Positions 25,377 to 38,400 of a DNA stretch of 48,248 nt are shown here, one piece after another. The notes under the pieces were generated by a model that was not told the DNA's origin, searched no databases, and saw only the letters and a list, made by a program, of their open reading frames with translations. The position numbers and the translations under genes were made by a program. Within the stretch, counting starts at the first letter, position 1, and each line of letters begins with the position of its first letter. Source of the DNA: Aureococcus anophagefferens (taxonomy: Eukaryota; Sar; Pelagophyceae; Pelagomonadales; Pelagomonadaceae); NCBI RefSeq assembly GCF_000186865.1, contig NW_008705563.1, forward strand, positions 2,150,674 to 2,198,921, read 5' to 3'.

Positions 25377-25561
25377 GGGTGCTGCGTAAATGGCTGCTGC
25401 AGAAGCAGGGCTCAGGCCTTCATCGTCGTCGTCGTCGACGGAGTTCAATGTTCAAGACGTCGGTGCAAGAAACTCCACATTCGGCACTTTAGTGCGTGAT
25501 GGATTGCTAAAAGCGAGCTGCGAATCGATTAAAAACAACAGGGGCTGCTAAAAACGACGGG
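25377..25561. promoter_or_regulatory. Divergent promoter region
   Basis: 185 nt between the SelU-like gene (minus) and the Mg2+ transporter (plus), AT-richer than its surroundings, with A-rich stretches near 25525-25555. No defined motif was identified. Confidence 0.35.
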
Positions 25562-26209
25562 ATGCAGACCCTCCCCACGGACACGCAGAAACTCCTGGAC
25601 AGCAAGCACGAGAACTACGCCGACGACGCGCTCCGCGCCCACACGGACCCGCTGGGCCTGCGCATCAAGAAGCGCATGCCCGCCCTCCTCGTCACCCTCT
25701 CCATCGAGATGGTCAACGCCGCCGTCATCAGCTGCTACACCCACGAACTGGAGAAGTACCCGCTCCTCGTCTGCTTCATCCCCGTCATCTCCGCGCTGGG
25801 GGGCAACGTGTCCTTGCAGACGTCGGCGATCACGACGCGGGCCATCTCCCACGGCCTGAGCACGGCGGGCGACGAGGCGGCGGTCACGCGGGCCATCTTC
25901 CACGAGTTCTCCGTCGCCGCGGCGCTCTCGGCGATTTTGGCCATTATTTTGGCCATCATCGCGGCGACGTGGCGGTCCATCCAAAGGGGCAACGCGGCGC
26001 TGGGCTTCGGCTTCGTCGTCGGCGCGTCCATGCTCTTCGCGTCGTGCCTCGGCGGCTTCGCCGGCGCCGCGACGCCCCTGCTCTACCGGCGCCTGGGCAT
26101 GGACCCCGCGTCGAACGCGGGCCCCCTCGACACGGCGCTCCAGGACGTCCTCGCGAACTCGGCCTTCCTCGCCGCCGCGGGCGCCCTCATCTCCTTCTTC
26201 GGCTACTAA
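25562..26209 (+). CDS. MgtE/SLC41-type Mg2+ transporter, membrane domain only
   Basis: 215 aa. The protein is essentially the integral-membrane domain of the MgtE/SLC41 family. After a short cytosolic N terminus, RIKKRMPALLVTLSIEMVNA leads into the first helix. YPLLVCFIPVISALGGNVSL carries the family GGN motif that lines the ion pathway. Hydrophobic helices follow (ALSAILAIILAIIAATW, FVVGASMLFASCLGGFAGAA), then DPASNAGPLDTALQDVLANS, the conserved C-terminal signature before the last helix. The bacterial N-terminal regulatory and CBS domains are absent, as in short eukaryotic forms. Transport of Mg2+ or another divalent cation is inferred; membrane location unknown. The last residues AGALISFFGY and stop codon lie in the first unit of a 64-bp tandem array. 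Confidence 0.8.
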   Translation: MQTLPTDTQKLLDSKHENYADDALRAHTDPLGLRIKKRMPALLVTLSIEMVNAAVISCYTHELEKYPLLVCFIPVISALGGNVSLQTSAITTRAISHGLSTAGDEAAVTRAIFHEFSVAAALSAILAIILAIIAATWRSIQRGNAALGFGFVVGASMLFASCLGGFAGAATPLLYRRLGMDPASNAGPLDTALQDVLANSAFLAAAGALISFFGY

Positions 26210-26495
26210 GCATCGTAACAACCTCGCGTCGTACAGCCTTGCGGGCGCCCTCATCTCCTTCTTCGGCTACTAAGCATCGTAACACCCTCGCGTCGTACAG
26301 CCTTGCGGGCGCCCTCATCTCCTTCTTCGGCTACTAAGCATCGTAACACCCTCGCGTCGTACAGCCTTGCGGGCGCCCTCATCTCCTTCTTCGGCTACTA
26401 AGCATCGTAACAACCTCGCATCGTACAGCCTTGCGGGCGCCCTCATCTCCCTTCTTCGGCTACTGAGCAGCGTAACACCCTCGCGTCGTACACAC
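26177..26495 (+). repeat. 64-bp tandem array overlapping the transporter 3' end
   Basis: Five units of 64 bp begin at 26177, 26241, 26305, 26369 and 26433. Each begins GCGGGCGCCCTCATCTCC. The first contains the last codons and stop of the transporter; later units repeat that coding segment, stop included, plus the 3' flank. Units 1-4 differ by only a few bases. The fifth has a 1-bp insertion and several changes and abuts the dynein stop codon at 26496-26498. The array fills the entire intergenic space. Confidence 0.95.
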
Positions 26496-29400
26496 TTACT
26501 TCGCGGCGACGTCCATGATGAGCGCGGTGCCCGCGAGGATCCACTTGGCCGCCGCGGCCTTGGTCTTGAGCGGCGCGGAGAAGACGTAGGTCGGCCCGCG
26601 CCGCAGGTGCTTGTAGCAGGGGCAGTAGTAGACGTTGGACTCGACGCGGTCCGAGGGCGCGGCCTTGCAGTTGATGACGGGCATGGCGCAGGTCATCTCG
26701 CCCGCGGCCGACGGCTCGAGCATCGTCGAGTTCAACGACCAGCGCGCGCCCTCGAGCGCGAGGCCCGAGATGTAGGCGCCGTCGCGCGACGGCGTCGAGA
26801 ACTCGGACGGGTCGAGCTTCTTCGTGACCTCCGTGGCCACGGACAGCTTGTCCAGTTCCAAATTCTGCGCCTGCGCCGTCGTCTGCATCACCGCCGTGAG
26901 GAACGACTCCGGGTTGAAGAGGCCGCTGAGCCACGTCACCACGGGGATGTCCGTCGGCGCCGCGCACCAGTCCCGGAGCTGGCCCAACCGCACCTGCAGG
27001 TTCGCGAGCCAGGGCGTGAGGAACCGAATGGACGGGTACGCGACCTTGGCCCACTCGCCCGGCACGCGGTCCAGGAACAGCGCCTCCTGGAGCGCCTCCA
27101 TGGACTCGGACATGGTCAGCTCGCCCCGGAACCCGAGGTCCAGATCCTCGAGACTGGAGATCATCTTCAGCACGAGCGCGTTCATGAGCTCGCACTCCTG
27201 GAGGAACACCGTGTGGTAGGGCCCCGGCTCGTCCAGCAGGCTCAGCACGTTCTCCACGTCAAAGGTCGCGTCGCGGTGCTGCTCCAAGATGTCCTGGAGC
27301 ATGGCCTCGGCGACGTTCTGCTCGCTGGACCCCTCCTCGCCGCCGCCCGACGCCGACGGCGACAGGTCGATGATCGCCAGACAGAGCTGCTCCGACTGGT
27401 CCGTGCGGAAGCCGATCTCCGCGTTCGGGTGGAACCCAAAGGCCAGGGGCGAGTCGCCCTCGAGCTGGGCGTCGATGTGCTCCAGCACCTTGTCGTGGGA
27501 GATGGACGTCTGCGGCGCGTGGAAGTAGTCCAACTTGACGTCCGGGTACGGGTACATGTCCATCTCGTCGAGCATGTCGTCGCGCATGAAGAAGTGGAGG
27601 TACTCGGCGCACACCAGCCGGTCGAAGTCGTTGACGATGTGGCCGCCGTACATGATCTCGCCGAAGAGGTACCGCAGGTCGTCCCAGGGCACCTTCGTCG
27701 GCGCGTTCTCCATGTAGTTCCGTAGGACGGACGCCGACGACGTCAGGTCCCCGACGGAGAACGGGTAGTGCATGTTCGTGCCCTGGGGCCCGAACTTGCG
27801 CCGCTCGAGCATGACCGCGTGGAAGTGGCAGAGGCCGAACAAGATGCCCCGCGTCCGCGGCTCGAGCTCCTCGTAGTCCTCCCGCGTGAACGTGCAGAAG
27901 GCCTGCTTGATGTTCGCCTTGAGGCCGGACGGCGGGTCCGACGTGAGCTTGATGGACCGATCCAGGATGCCAATCGGGATCGTCTTCGTCGGGTCGCTGC
28001 TCAAAAAGACGCGGAACGCCGCGTGGCTTCCGTGCTCCTGGAACTCGTCGAGCAATTTCTCGACGTCGCGGAGCCACCGGGGCATGAGGTGCACGTTGTT
28101 CAAAATGACCCAGTGGCCCAACCGGTGCGCCGTCTCCAGCTTCTCGCGCGCGATGATGTCCTGGCCCTGGCCGAGGGAGATGTTGTGGTACGTGACGTCG
28201 CGCTCCATGCCGTCGCGCTTCGCGAGCTTGTCCACGTCCGCGACGACGTTCGCGCCGGGGCTCAGGATGAAGTAGATGGGCACGCTCGGCGACGCGTCGT
28301 CGAAGGCCTGCTCGAGCACGCCGAAGCTGTTGCTGTCCGCGTCCAGGTCCGTGTAGTTCGCGCCGGACGGCAGCGTGTTTCGCACGAAGTGCGCGAGCGC
28401 GGACGTGAGGCGGTCCGGCCGCAGGCAGCGCACCACCAGCAACTTCTGGAAGGGCCGCCGGTCCAGGTCGCGCCAGTCCAGGGGCAGCTTCTCCGTCTCC
28501 GGCGTCACCGCGTTGAACCACTCCAGGAACCGCGGCGCGGAGTCCTCGAGGTCGCTCGGCAATTTTTCGAAACCCGTCAGCGAGCTCAACGCCTGGACCA
28601 TGCCCCAGGCCGCCTCCGTGACCCAGGGCGCCGGCGGGTCCTCGCCGCCGGACCGCGGGCCCCGGAGCAAAAAGGCCAACCCCTCGGGCGTGTAGCCCGC
28701 CAACGCGGAGATTTTGGCCCAGGGCCCCGACCCCTGCTCGCCGTCCTCCGACGTCTGGGCCAGGCCCTGCTGGAGGAGGCCGATGGTGAGCTGCACTAAA
28801 AAGACGAGGCGGTGCTTCTCGAAGAGGCCCCGGCTCACCCACTGGAAGATCGTCCACCGGACGCTCGAGAGGAGCGCGTCGACGCGTTTTTTGGGATCGT
28901 CGGACATGCCGCCGCGCTCCATGCCGTTGTGGAAGAAGGTCGTGAAGGACGCGAGCGAGTACTGGTACGAGTACTCGATGCGGTTCAGCTTGAGGAGCAT
29001 GAAGTAGAGCACGGACGCCTCCGCCGCGACGGGCCGGTAGATCTCGCGCGCCTCGTTGATGCCCTCCTCGGTCTGCTTGCCCTTGATGACGGCCTGGTTG
29101 ATCTCCGCCGCCGTCGCCTTGGTCGTCTCCAGGCCCTCGATGAGGGGCACGTCGCTCAATATGTCCGCGGGCGCGTTCGCGAGCTTGTAGAGCAGGTCGT
29201 CCTCGAGGGACTTGAGCTGGATCTTGTAGCGGTTGAAGGCCTGGACGAGCTCGTTCTTCTGCTTCTCGAGGTCCGGCTGCTCCCGCGACACGACCTTGGC
29301 CAGGAGCTGCTCCTCGAGGCCCCCCTCCGTGACGATGAAGTTGATGAGCGTGCACTGCGCGGCGATCTCGGGCTTGTAGTGCGGGTTCGCGAGGCGCGTC

Positions 29401-32400
29401 TGGAGGTAGAGCCGGAAGTCCGGGTCGTACTCGAGGTCCTCGCCGCCCATGCGGATGAAGAGCGTGCGCCCCTTCCGGACGACGGCGCGCGAGAGCACGG
29501 GGTCCATGACCGCGTCGATGGACTGGCCCAGGTTCTCGATGATGGCGACGTGGCCCAGGCGGATGGCCTCCGTGACCTTGAAGACCCAGTTCTTCTCGCC
29601 GAGCTGGAGCTGCGTGATGCCCGTGACCGCGGCCGCGGGCGCGGCCGCGGCGGGCGCCGCGTCGTCGCCCTCCGCGGGCGCCTCGGCGCCGTCGCCCGCG
29701 GCGTCCTCCGCCGGGGGCTTCTTCTTGCCCCGGGACAGGCGCGCCTCCTCGTGGGCGCGGATCCACTTGAGGCCCTGGAGCTGCGGGTCGATGATCAGGG
29801 GCCACCGGTTGCAGTTCGTGATGATCGCGCCGTTTTCGATGGAGATGCGGTCCGCGGGCAGGCCCTCGTTCATCCACTCCGCCGTCTTCGCCTCCGTCGT
29901 CAGGAGGCGCATGGGCTCGATGCCCTCCGTGAGCGGGATCTCGCGCGACGCGAGGTCCGCGATCCAGTAGTCCTTCGTGAGCATGGACCGGAACTTCGAC
30001 CCGAAGGCGCCCACGTAGGACACGAACGCCGCCGAGAGGAGCACGTCGCCGACGAGCGTGCCCTCGACGGACCGCAGGTGGTCGATCTCCAGGCCCCAGC
30101 GGTCGTACTCGCTCGCGAGGCCCGACGTGAGCCGCTCCGCGAGCTGGAGCCGCTCCTGGCACTCCTTGGCGACCTTCTCGACGGCGGCCTTCTCCTGCGT
30201 CGCCGACAGGAACTGGGCCTGGAGCTTGTTCAGCGCCGCGTCGATGACCGCGAGCTTCTCCTCGACGACGGCGAGGTCCTTCTCCGCGGCGCGCTTCGTC
30301 TCCTGCGCCTGCTCGAGCTGGTCCATGAGCGGCTTGACTTTCTTGTAGACCTGGTTGAAGGTGATGATGTTCACGGCCCAGTTGCACAGGTTCGCCGCCG
30401 CCGCGGACTTGGTCTTCATCTTCTCGTAGGAGAAGTTCGGGTCCGCGAGGTACGGCTCGCAGCGGCGGACGATGTCCGGGTCGATGTCCTCGCCGCGGAA
30501 CGCCTCGAGCTGCTCCTTGAAGGCGTCGACCTTGGCCATCATCTTCTTCGCGTTGTCCCAGGTGAAGTTCTTCTTCTCGTTCTTGATGAGGATGAGCAGC
30601 ACGGCCGTGACCTTGTCGACGCCCGCGGGCGGCTTCGAGAACGACTTGAGCTCCGTCATCGACGCCTTGTCGAGGCAGTTGACGGCGTCGAGCGCCGCGT
30701 CGAGCGCGGGCTTCGCGAGCGCGAGGTCGCCGGCCGCGCGCTCCTCGATGTTCCTCGCGTCCTGCGCGGCGAGGTCCGCCTTCGCGCGCTCCTTGTCGGC
30801 CTCGGCCTGGGCCTCCTCGGCCTCGCCGCGCTGGCGGCCCATCTTCTCGAGGAAGACGTCGCAGGCGACCTTCTTCTCGTCGACCTCGAGCATCTTCACC
30901 TTGAGGTCCGCCTGGAGCCGGCTCACGTCCTCGTTCGTCGTTTTTAGAGTGGTCAGGCCCGTGTCGAGCCGCGTGATCATCGCCGTCATCTCCTCGCGCC
31001 GCGTGGCCAACAGACTCTTGTAGAAGTTGATGAGCTCGAGGAACGACGTGGGGGTGACGTAGTTGTAGCGCTTCTCCGACTCGAAGTACATCTGCGACAC
31101 GGTCCCGACGGACGAGTGGACCTCCGCGACGTGGTGCGCGATGTTGTCGCTGACCTCCGGCGTGCCCAGGTCCACGGACTCGAGGAAATACTGGGCCACG
31201 GACACGAGAGCGTCCTTGGGCCAGGGGTGGAACCAGTCGATGGACGTGCAGTTGATCAGCCCCGGGAACTTGCGGCTCCGGACGCGGAAGAGGTCGCCGA
31301 TGGGGCTGAAGCAGAGCACGACGTGCAGGTTGTGGCAGACGCGGTCGATGAAAAACTCCATCATCGAGTCCGACGTGTCCGGGATGCCCGCGGCCTTGGC
31401 CGCGTTGCGCAGCTGGCCGAAGATCGCGTCGTACTCGTCCCTCGTGAACAAATCCGGGATCACGCCCGACGCGAGGAGGTCGTTGATGTAGACCAGGAAC
31501 CGCTCGTCGACGATCTGCGAGTCCGTCAATATAAAAGTCAGCGGCTCCGCGGGCTTGACGCCCGCCTTGCGGTACAGCTCCTTGAGCTCCTCCTTCAAAT
31601 CCGAGACACCGTAGGACGACGTCACCGCGACCTGGACGACGCCGTGGCCGCAGATGAAGGACGCGAGGCGCGCGAGGGACTGCTTCCCCGAGCCGCCGAC
31701 GCCCACCAGCAACGCGTTGCCCCGGGGGAAGCCGACGATGCGCGCGATGCGGACGACGTGCATCATGGCCTGGTCGAAGAGCACCAGGTTCATGATCGGG
31801 TTCGACTCGTTGTACTCCTTGAGCTGGTCGTTCAACGTCTTGCGCAGCGACTCGAGCGACTTCACCGGGAGATAAACTTTGGAATCGTCCATGGTCGGCG
31901 TCGCGAAGGTCGTCCAGGCGTTGGGCTCCTCGAACAATTCCTCCGGGTTCTCGTCGAGGCACCGCTTCGCGACGTCGACCAGAATGTCCTGGCACCGCGA
32001 GATCTCCGTCGACGACACGAGGCGGTCCGCGTAGACGCGCGCGCACTCGTGCATCCAGAGGCGCGCCAGGGGGAGCGACGTGCGCGTGTACTGGGCCTTG
32101 GACGCGCACAGCCCCTGGAAGACGGCCGCGAGGTCGCGCATGTTGAAGTTGTAGTGGAACTTGATCGCGCTCGGCAGGAACCGCACGGCCATCTCCTTGT
32201 GGACGCTGAGCGTCGCGTCCACCAGAGGCTTGGCGATGCGCGCCGCCGCCGGCGGGAAGTCGGCGCCGACGTGGTTGTCTAAAATGGACTGGTAGATCAT
32301 CGCGAGGTCCACCTCCGACGACGACTGGCAGCCGAACGCCGTGAAGTGGCGCTGCAATCGCGGATTCACGGAGAAGGACCCGGCCTTGTGGTTCATGGCG

Positions 32401-35400
32401 CAGATGTACTGGCAGTCTAAAATCATCTTCCGCAATCCTAAATCCGTGCGGTCGTACCACGAGTTGTAGTCCGCGTGCATGCGCATTAGAGCGATGGGCG
32501 TCTGCGTGCCGTACTCCTCCACAAAGGGCATGTTCAGGTCGTCGACGAAATAGATGAGCGACTTGCCCGCGGGCGGGCCGTAGGACTTGCCGCTGCGCTT
32601 CTCGATGGGCTGCTCGAGCTGGCGCTGGAGGGCTTGGGCGTCCGTGTAGTAGTTCATGTTGATCGTCGCCGAGAGCGAGTCGTCGGGCAAATTTCGCAAG
32701 AACTCGCGCACCAATATGGTCTTGCCCGTGCCCGCGGACCCGACGAACATGACTGGCCGCCGCCGCTCCACCAACGCCTTCGTGAGCGTCGTCAGGGACA
32801 CGAGGTCCGCGGTCGGCACGACGATGGACGAGAACTGGACGACGCCCACGGGCTCGTAGGTCGGCACCTTCTCGGCCCACTCCGCGAGCTCGCCCGTCGA
32901 CGGGTCGACGTAGTACTCGAAGACGAGGCCCCCCTCGGGGAACTTGAGCGCCTTGAAGGTCTGGCGCCACGCGTCCGAGAAGGACCGCCGCGAGTCGACG
33001 GTCTTGTCCGCGGCCGCGACGCCGCCAAAGACCCAGACCGACGCGTACAAGAACAGGCGCTCGATGCGCTCCTGGTCCTTGGCCGCGTCGGGCACCTGGG
33101 CCAGGAGCCCCTCGAGCAGGTAGCAGAGCGACGTGACGCGCGAGATCGTCATGACCGGCGTGAGCGTCTCGACCTTGCGCTCCTTGAGGAGGTCGATCAT
33201 CTGGGGCACGTACTTGTCGAAGAGGCCCGGCATGGTCGCGAGCTCCGTCTCGTGGGTCCGGTCGTGGATCCAGGACTCGGCGAAGGGCAGCCAGCCGATG
33301 TCGAGCTCGTTGACGTAGAGGATGCCCGCGCGCGACACCGTCGCGGGCGTCGCGTTCTTGAGCGAGTGGATCTCGAAGACCATGCGCATGCTCTCCGTGA
33401 GCGGGATGCGCTCGTTGGACACGAGTGTGAGCACCTTGTTGTCGTCCATGACCGTGTTCATGGACTCGATCCAGACCGCGTCGATGTCGCCGTCGAGCAC
33501 GACCCACTTGTACGTCTGGTGCGCCGCGTACGGCGACCACTCCTTGCACATGTTGCGCATGACGATGGACAGGCAGCCGTCCTTCCAGTCCTTGGACAGG
33601 GTCATGTAGCCGTAGAGCTCGTCGGACGTGACGGCCTTGGGGTTGATGGCCTCGTAGACGCAGACGGCCTTGGGCTTGTCGACATTGTGGCAGCCCGCGA
33701 GCGTCTTGTAGATCGTCGTCTTCCCCGCGCCCGCCGGGCCCAAAATCATGACGGAGTGGCGCACGTCCAGGAGCTCCTGGAACTGGACGACCTTGGAGAT
33801 GAAGATGTCCTCGCCCTGGAGGCCCTCCTTGGCGCAGACGCGCGACGCGAGCGCCTGCAGGTCCTCGTTGACCTTCGTCGGCAGGTCCAGGCCCGGGAAG
33901 AGGTCGCTGATGAGCCGCAGGAAGATGGGGATGTCGATGGCGGGGATCTTCGGCGTGTTGAAGTCGCGCAGCGCGCGCATGAGGATCGCCTCCTCGTTGA
34001 CCTCGGGCTCCGCGCGCTTGAGCTTGCCCGCGACGCGGAGCACGGACTTGACGGCCCGCAGACCCCAGTCGTAGTGGGCCTGCTTCGACAGCAGTTCGGA
34101 ACTGAGCTTGTAGAGCGTGACGAACTTGGCCGCCAGCGGCCGCGCCTTGATGAAGCCCTCGGCCATGAGCATGTTCTCGCAGATGGGCCGCAGGTCGGGC
34201 CGGATCATCGCGCAGGACCGGAACGACGCCTTCAGATTCTCCGGCAGCTCCGTGCGGCCCGCGTAGCCCGGGTTCATCGTGATGAAGAAGCCGCAGCAGG
34301 GGATGAGGCTGATCTTCTCGCCGAAGAACTCGAACTCGCCGACCTTGACCGGCGGCGTGCCCGCCGGGAGCGCGGAGTAGGGCGCCTCGCGGCGGGCCGG
34401 GTCGCTGAGGCGCACGGCGGCGTCGAGCACGGTCTTCACCTGGGTCGCGACGACGGAGAGCACCTCGATGGGGATGCGGTTGAACTCGTCGAAGCACCCC
34501 CACGCGCCCGCCTGGCTCAGCCCGCGGAAGATGTCCGCCATCGTCTGGTAGTTCATCTGGTCCGAACCTAGGAGCGCATCATCATCGTTCGCACGCTCAA
34601 AAAGAAACGGACGCGGGCCTGCTCACAGTTGAAGACGTAGCAGGGCAGGCCGAGGCCGCGCGCCAAATCCTTCGTCGTCTCCGTCTTGCCCGTGCCCGCG
34701 GGCCCCGCGGGCGCGCCGCCGAGGAAGAGGCGCAGCGCCGTCGTCAGCGTCACGTAGCAGCGGTCCGTCAGCGGCGTGATCACTAAGCGCCCGCAGTTGC
34801 CCACGTACTCGAAGGAGTACACGGACCGGAAGTCGCAGATCCGGATCTCGACCTCGCGCTCCTCCGCGACCCAGTAGAAGCGCAGCTGGCTCGACCACAG
34901 GAAGTCCTGGGCGGACTCGACGCGCTTCGTGATTAGCGACGCGACGATGTCGCGGCTGTGGACGTCGATGGTGATGAGCGTGATGATCTTCGCGCGGAGC
35001 CCCCGCTCGAGCTTGCCCTGGACCTGCGAGATGAGGTTCTCGAGGCGGCTCTTGCAGACCTCGAGGTACTTCTTCACGGCGTCGTCCGTGCCGTTCTCCA
35101 GGTCGTCGAGCGCCGTCTCCGTCTCCTCGGTCCAGACGATCTGGGACGTCACGAGCGCGATCTGCGCCGCGTAGTTCGCGACCCACTCCTCCCGCGGCCG
35201 CTCCGTGTCCCAGTTCGACGCGTCCGTCAGCGAGTTGTCCAGCGACCCGCGGAGCGTGTCGCGCATGAAGGTCGTCAGGTCGTTGAGCCACTGCTCGACG
35301 GCGCCCTGCATGGCGAAGGGCTCCGCCTCGAAGGGCACGGTCTCGCCGTCCTTCGACTTCATCGCGTTCGCGAGCGTCGGCGTCGCGGCCTTCTTGCCCG

Positions 35401-38400
35401 ACCCCAGGCTCAGGGAATCCTCGAGCTCGACCTCGTCCTCCTCCTCGACCTTGGCCGTCTCCACGAAGACGAGATGGTCGATGCCGTCGAAGACCGCGCC
35501 GATGTGGGGCATGATCTTCGTCGGGTTGTTCGAGTTCGACAAAATGTCCAACAGCGCCATGTTCGACACGAAGAAGAAGCGGGGAAAAATGTTCTTCTTC
35601 ATGTCGAGGTACTCGCTCAGCGCCTTCTGGCAGATCTCCAGTTCCTTGTTCATCGTGTTGAGCGAGATCTCGCGGCCCTCGGCGGAGCAGCACGCGACGA
35701 CGCCCTTGCGCGCGGCGATGTCGCGCATGAGCTCCTTGAACTCCAAATCGATGCCCTCGAAGCGCTTCGTGTCGTCGGGGAGCTGGGCGCGGATGTCGTG
35801 CGACGCGAGGAAGATGGCCTCGAGCGACGACCAGGACCGCTGGACGCTCAGGAGCACCTTCATGACGACCTCGATGTTGCCGAGCGTGCCCTGCCACGCC
35901 GTGAGCTCCGCGCGGAAGAAGTCGACGGCGCGGCCCATGGCCGCCATGGACTGGAGCTGGATGTGGTGCTCGTCGAGCGTCTCCAACAGGTCGTCGGGCG
36001 ACACGATGATCATGACCTCCGTGTCGCGGTGCCGCGCCATCTCGAAGTTCGCCTCCGACCACGACCGCTCGATGGCGCCGAGTTTTGCTTCCACTTTATT
36101 CTCCTTGTTCGCCGTCTCCACGACCTCCATGATGCCGTCCACGTGCCGGTGGAGCTCCAGGGCCAGCAAGTCCGACAGGGAAAACGTCGGGCCCTTGTCG
36201 AGCGGCCGCGACGTCACGGACGCCACAGCCTTCCAGTGGCGGTCGCGCATCGCCGGCGAGTGGAGCTCCGCGACGAGCGGCAGCACCGTCGACATGTTCG
36301 TGCACGACGCCAGTAGTTGCAGGTAGCAGGGCCAGTCGCGCAGCCGCCGCGGGAGCCGCTTCACCTGGTTCAGCAGGCGCTTCGTCTCGTCCAGCAGGTC
36401 GTCGGTCTGGATGTCCAGCCACAGCGTCTGCTTCCAGGAGGAGAAGAGCGACTCGACGACGGCGACCGTGTCCCAGACCTGCTTGAGGAAGCCGAGCTCC
36501 ATGCGCATCTCCGCCAATTGCGGCGCGCGGATCTTGTTCAGTTCGAACAGTTCCTGCAGGTTCGCGAAGGACTCGGCCTCCGTCTCCATGACCATGAGCT
36601 CCTTCTGCGTCGCGTCCATGACCTTGTAGGCCGACATGGCCTTGTCCGCGGGCCACGTGAACGGGCCCTCGGCCTCGCGGAACTTCTTGTGCGCGACGCG
36701 CACGCGCTCCACGTAGTCGGCGATGTCGCGCTTGATCGTGTCGACCATGGCGTTCTGCAGCGGCTGGATGCTCTCCTTGACGCGGAACGTCTTGTTGACG
36801 ACGTTGTCCCACTGGAGCGGCGCGCGCTCGAGGAAGTCGAGCGCGTCGTCCGCGCCGACCTTGCCCAGGTCCAGCGTGATGCCGTGCGTCTTCAGCAATA
36901 ACACCATCTCCCGCAGCGGCACGAAGGTGTCGTCCATGGTCGGCATGCGCTTGCGGACGTCGCGGATGTGCGTCATGACGGACATGAGCGTCGCCTTGTC
37001 GCCCTCCTCGACGACCTGGTCGAGGCCCCGGTCGATCTCCGACATGAACGCGTGGAGCTCGTTGAGCTTCTCCATGATGCGGGACTGGAGGTAGTTCGTG
37101 AACATGTACATCCACTTCGTGACCCACGTGCCGAGCGCCTGCTTGATGGGCTGCGCGATGATCCGCAGGAAGTCGATCTCGTGGAGGGGCTTGAGCTCGG
37201 CGATCTCCGCCTGGACCTCGAGGTAGAGCTTGATCTTCTCCTCGAACAGATCCAAATTCAGCCGGTCGCCCTCGTCGACGGCCGCGACGCCCGTGTCGTC
37301 GTCGTCCTCCTCGCCCTCGACGGCCTCCTTCTTCGCCTCGACCTCGACGATGGCCGTCTCCAGGAACTCGGCGAACATGACCTGGAGGTCCGTCGTCCAC
37401 AGGTACTCGTACCGCAGAAAGTGCTGCCGGAGCCGCTCGACCTTGGCCTCCGTGTGGTTCAGCCGGCCCTCGATCGTCGCGAGGTACCACGTCACCTCGA
37501 GGTCGTCCTGGAGCTCGCGCAGGTAGTGGCCCTCGCCCGTGTCCAAACGCTTGAAGATGCAGGCGACGCTCGAGAAGTTGTCCATCCAGTTCCTAAAAAT
37601 GTTCCGCAGGCCGCGCTGGTCCGCCTCGCGGCGGCCCGCTTCGTTGAAGCCGATCTCCGGCAGGTAGCGCACGCCCTGGTCCACGAGGTCGAGCTCGATC
37701 TCGAGCATGGGGCCCGGGTTGTGCTTGGCGAGGTAGACGGGGTCGAGCTGGTTCTCGAGGACGACGCACGACACGACGACGACGCGCTTGAGGCCGCCGA
37801 CGACGATGTTGTTCACGAAGTCGACGTAGGCCTTCCAGTCCGGCAGGCCCTGGCTCACCTTGAGCTTGCGGTTCGTGTCCCGCAGCAGCTTGTGGATCTC
37901 GCCGCCGCCCTCGCGGATGTGGCCGTAGCGCTGCGTGAGCGTCACCTTTTGGAGCTGCTCAAAGTCCGCGACCGTCGCCTGGGCAGCAAAAGGGTGATTC
38001 AAGGTCGCTTCAACTTGAGTGTTCCGCGCGCGTGCGTTCCGGAAAAAGCGTCCACGCTTCGAGACCGTTCCAAGAGATGATCGCTCGTCCAAAGATCAGC
38101 CGAAACGAGTGGAAAACGGCCGAGAAAGGAGCCTTTGAAGTTGGGAATTTCGCACCCTTTTGCTGCCCTGACCGTCGCGGCCTTGCCGCTCCGCTTGAGC
38201 AGGGGCTGGCTGGACCAGCCGTCCATGAGCTCCTCGACGCGGTGCAGGTTCGCCTTCATGACCGTCATCGTGCCCTTCATCTCGTTGACCTCGGACATGG
38301 CCTCGTTGATGTAGAGGTCGATGTTGCTGCTCTTCCAGTTGAGCGCCTTCTTGACGACGGCCTGCGACGCGCGGCGGTCGCCGCCGCCCGTCTTGCCGAT

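Noticed and set aside
26824..27219. Many short frames on the plus strand across the dynein gene
   Set aside because: Shadows of the intact 4663-aa minus-strand gene.
34568..34626. Dynein intron 2 as a possible introner
   Set aside because: Only 59 nt, no core sequence and no 8-bp duplication (GTGAGCAG against GTTCGGAC).
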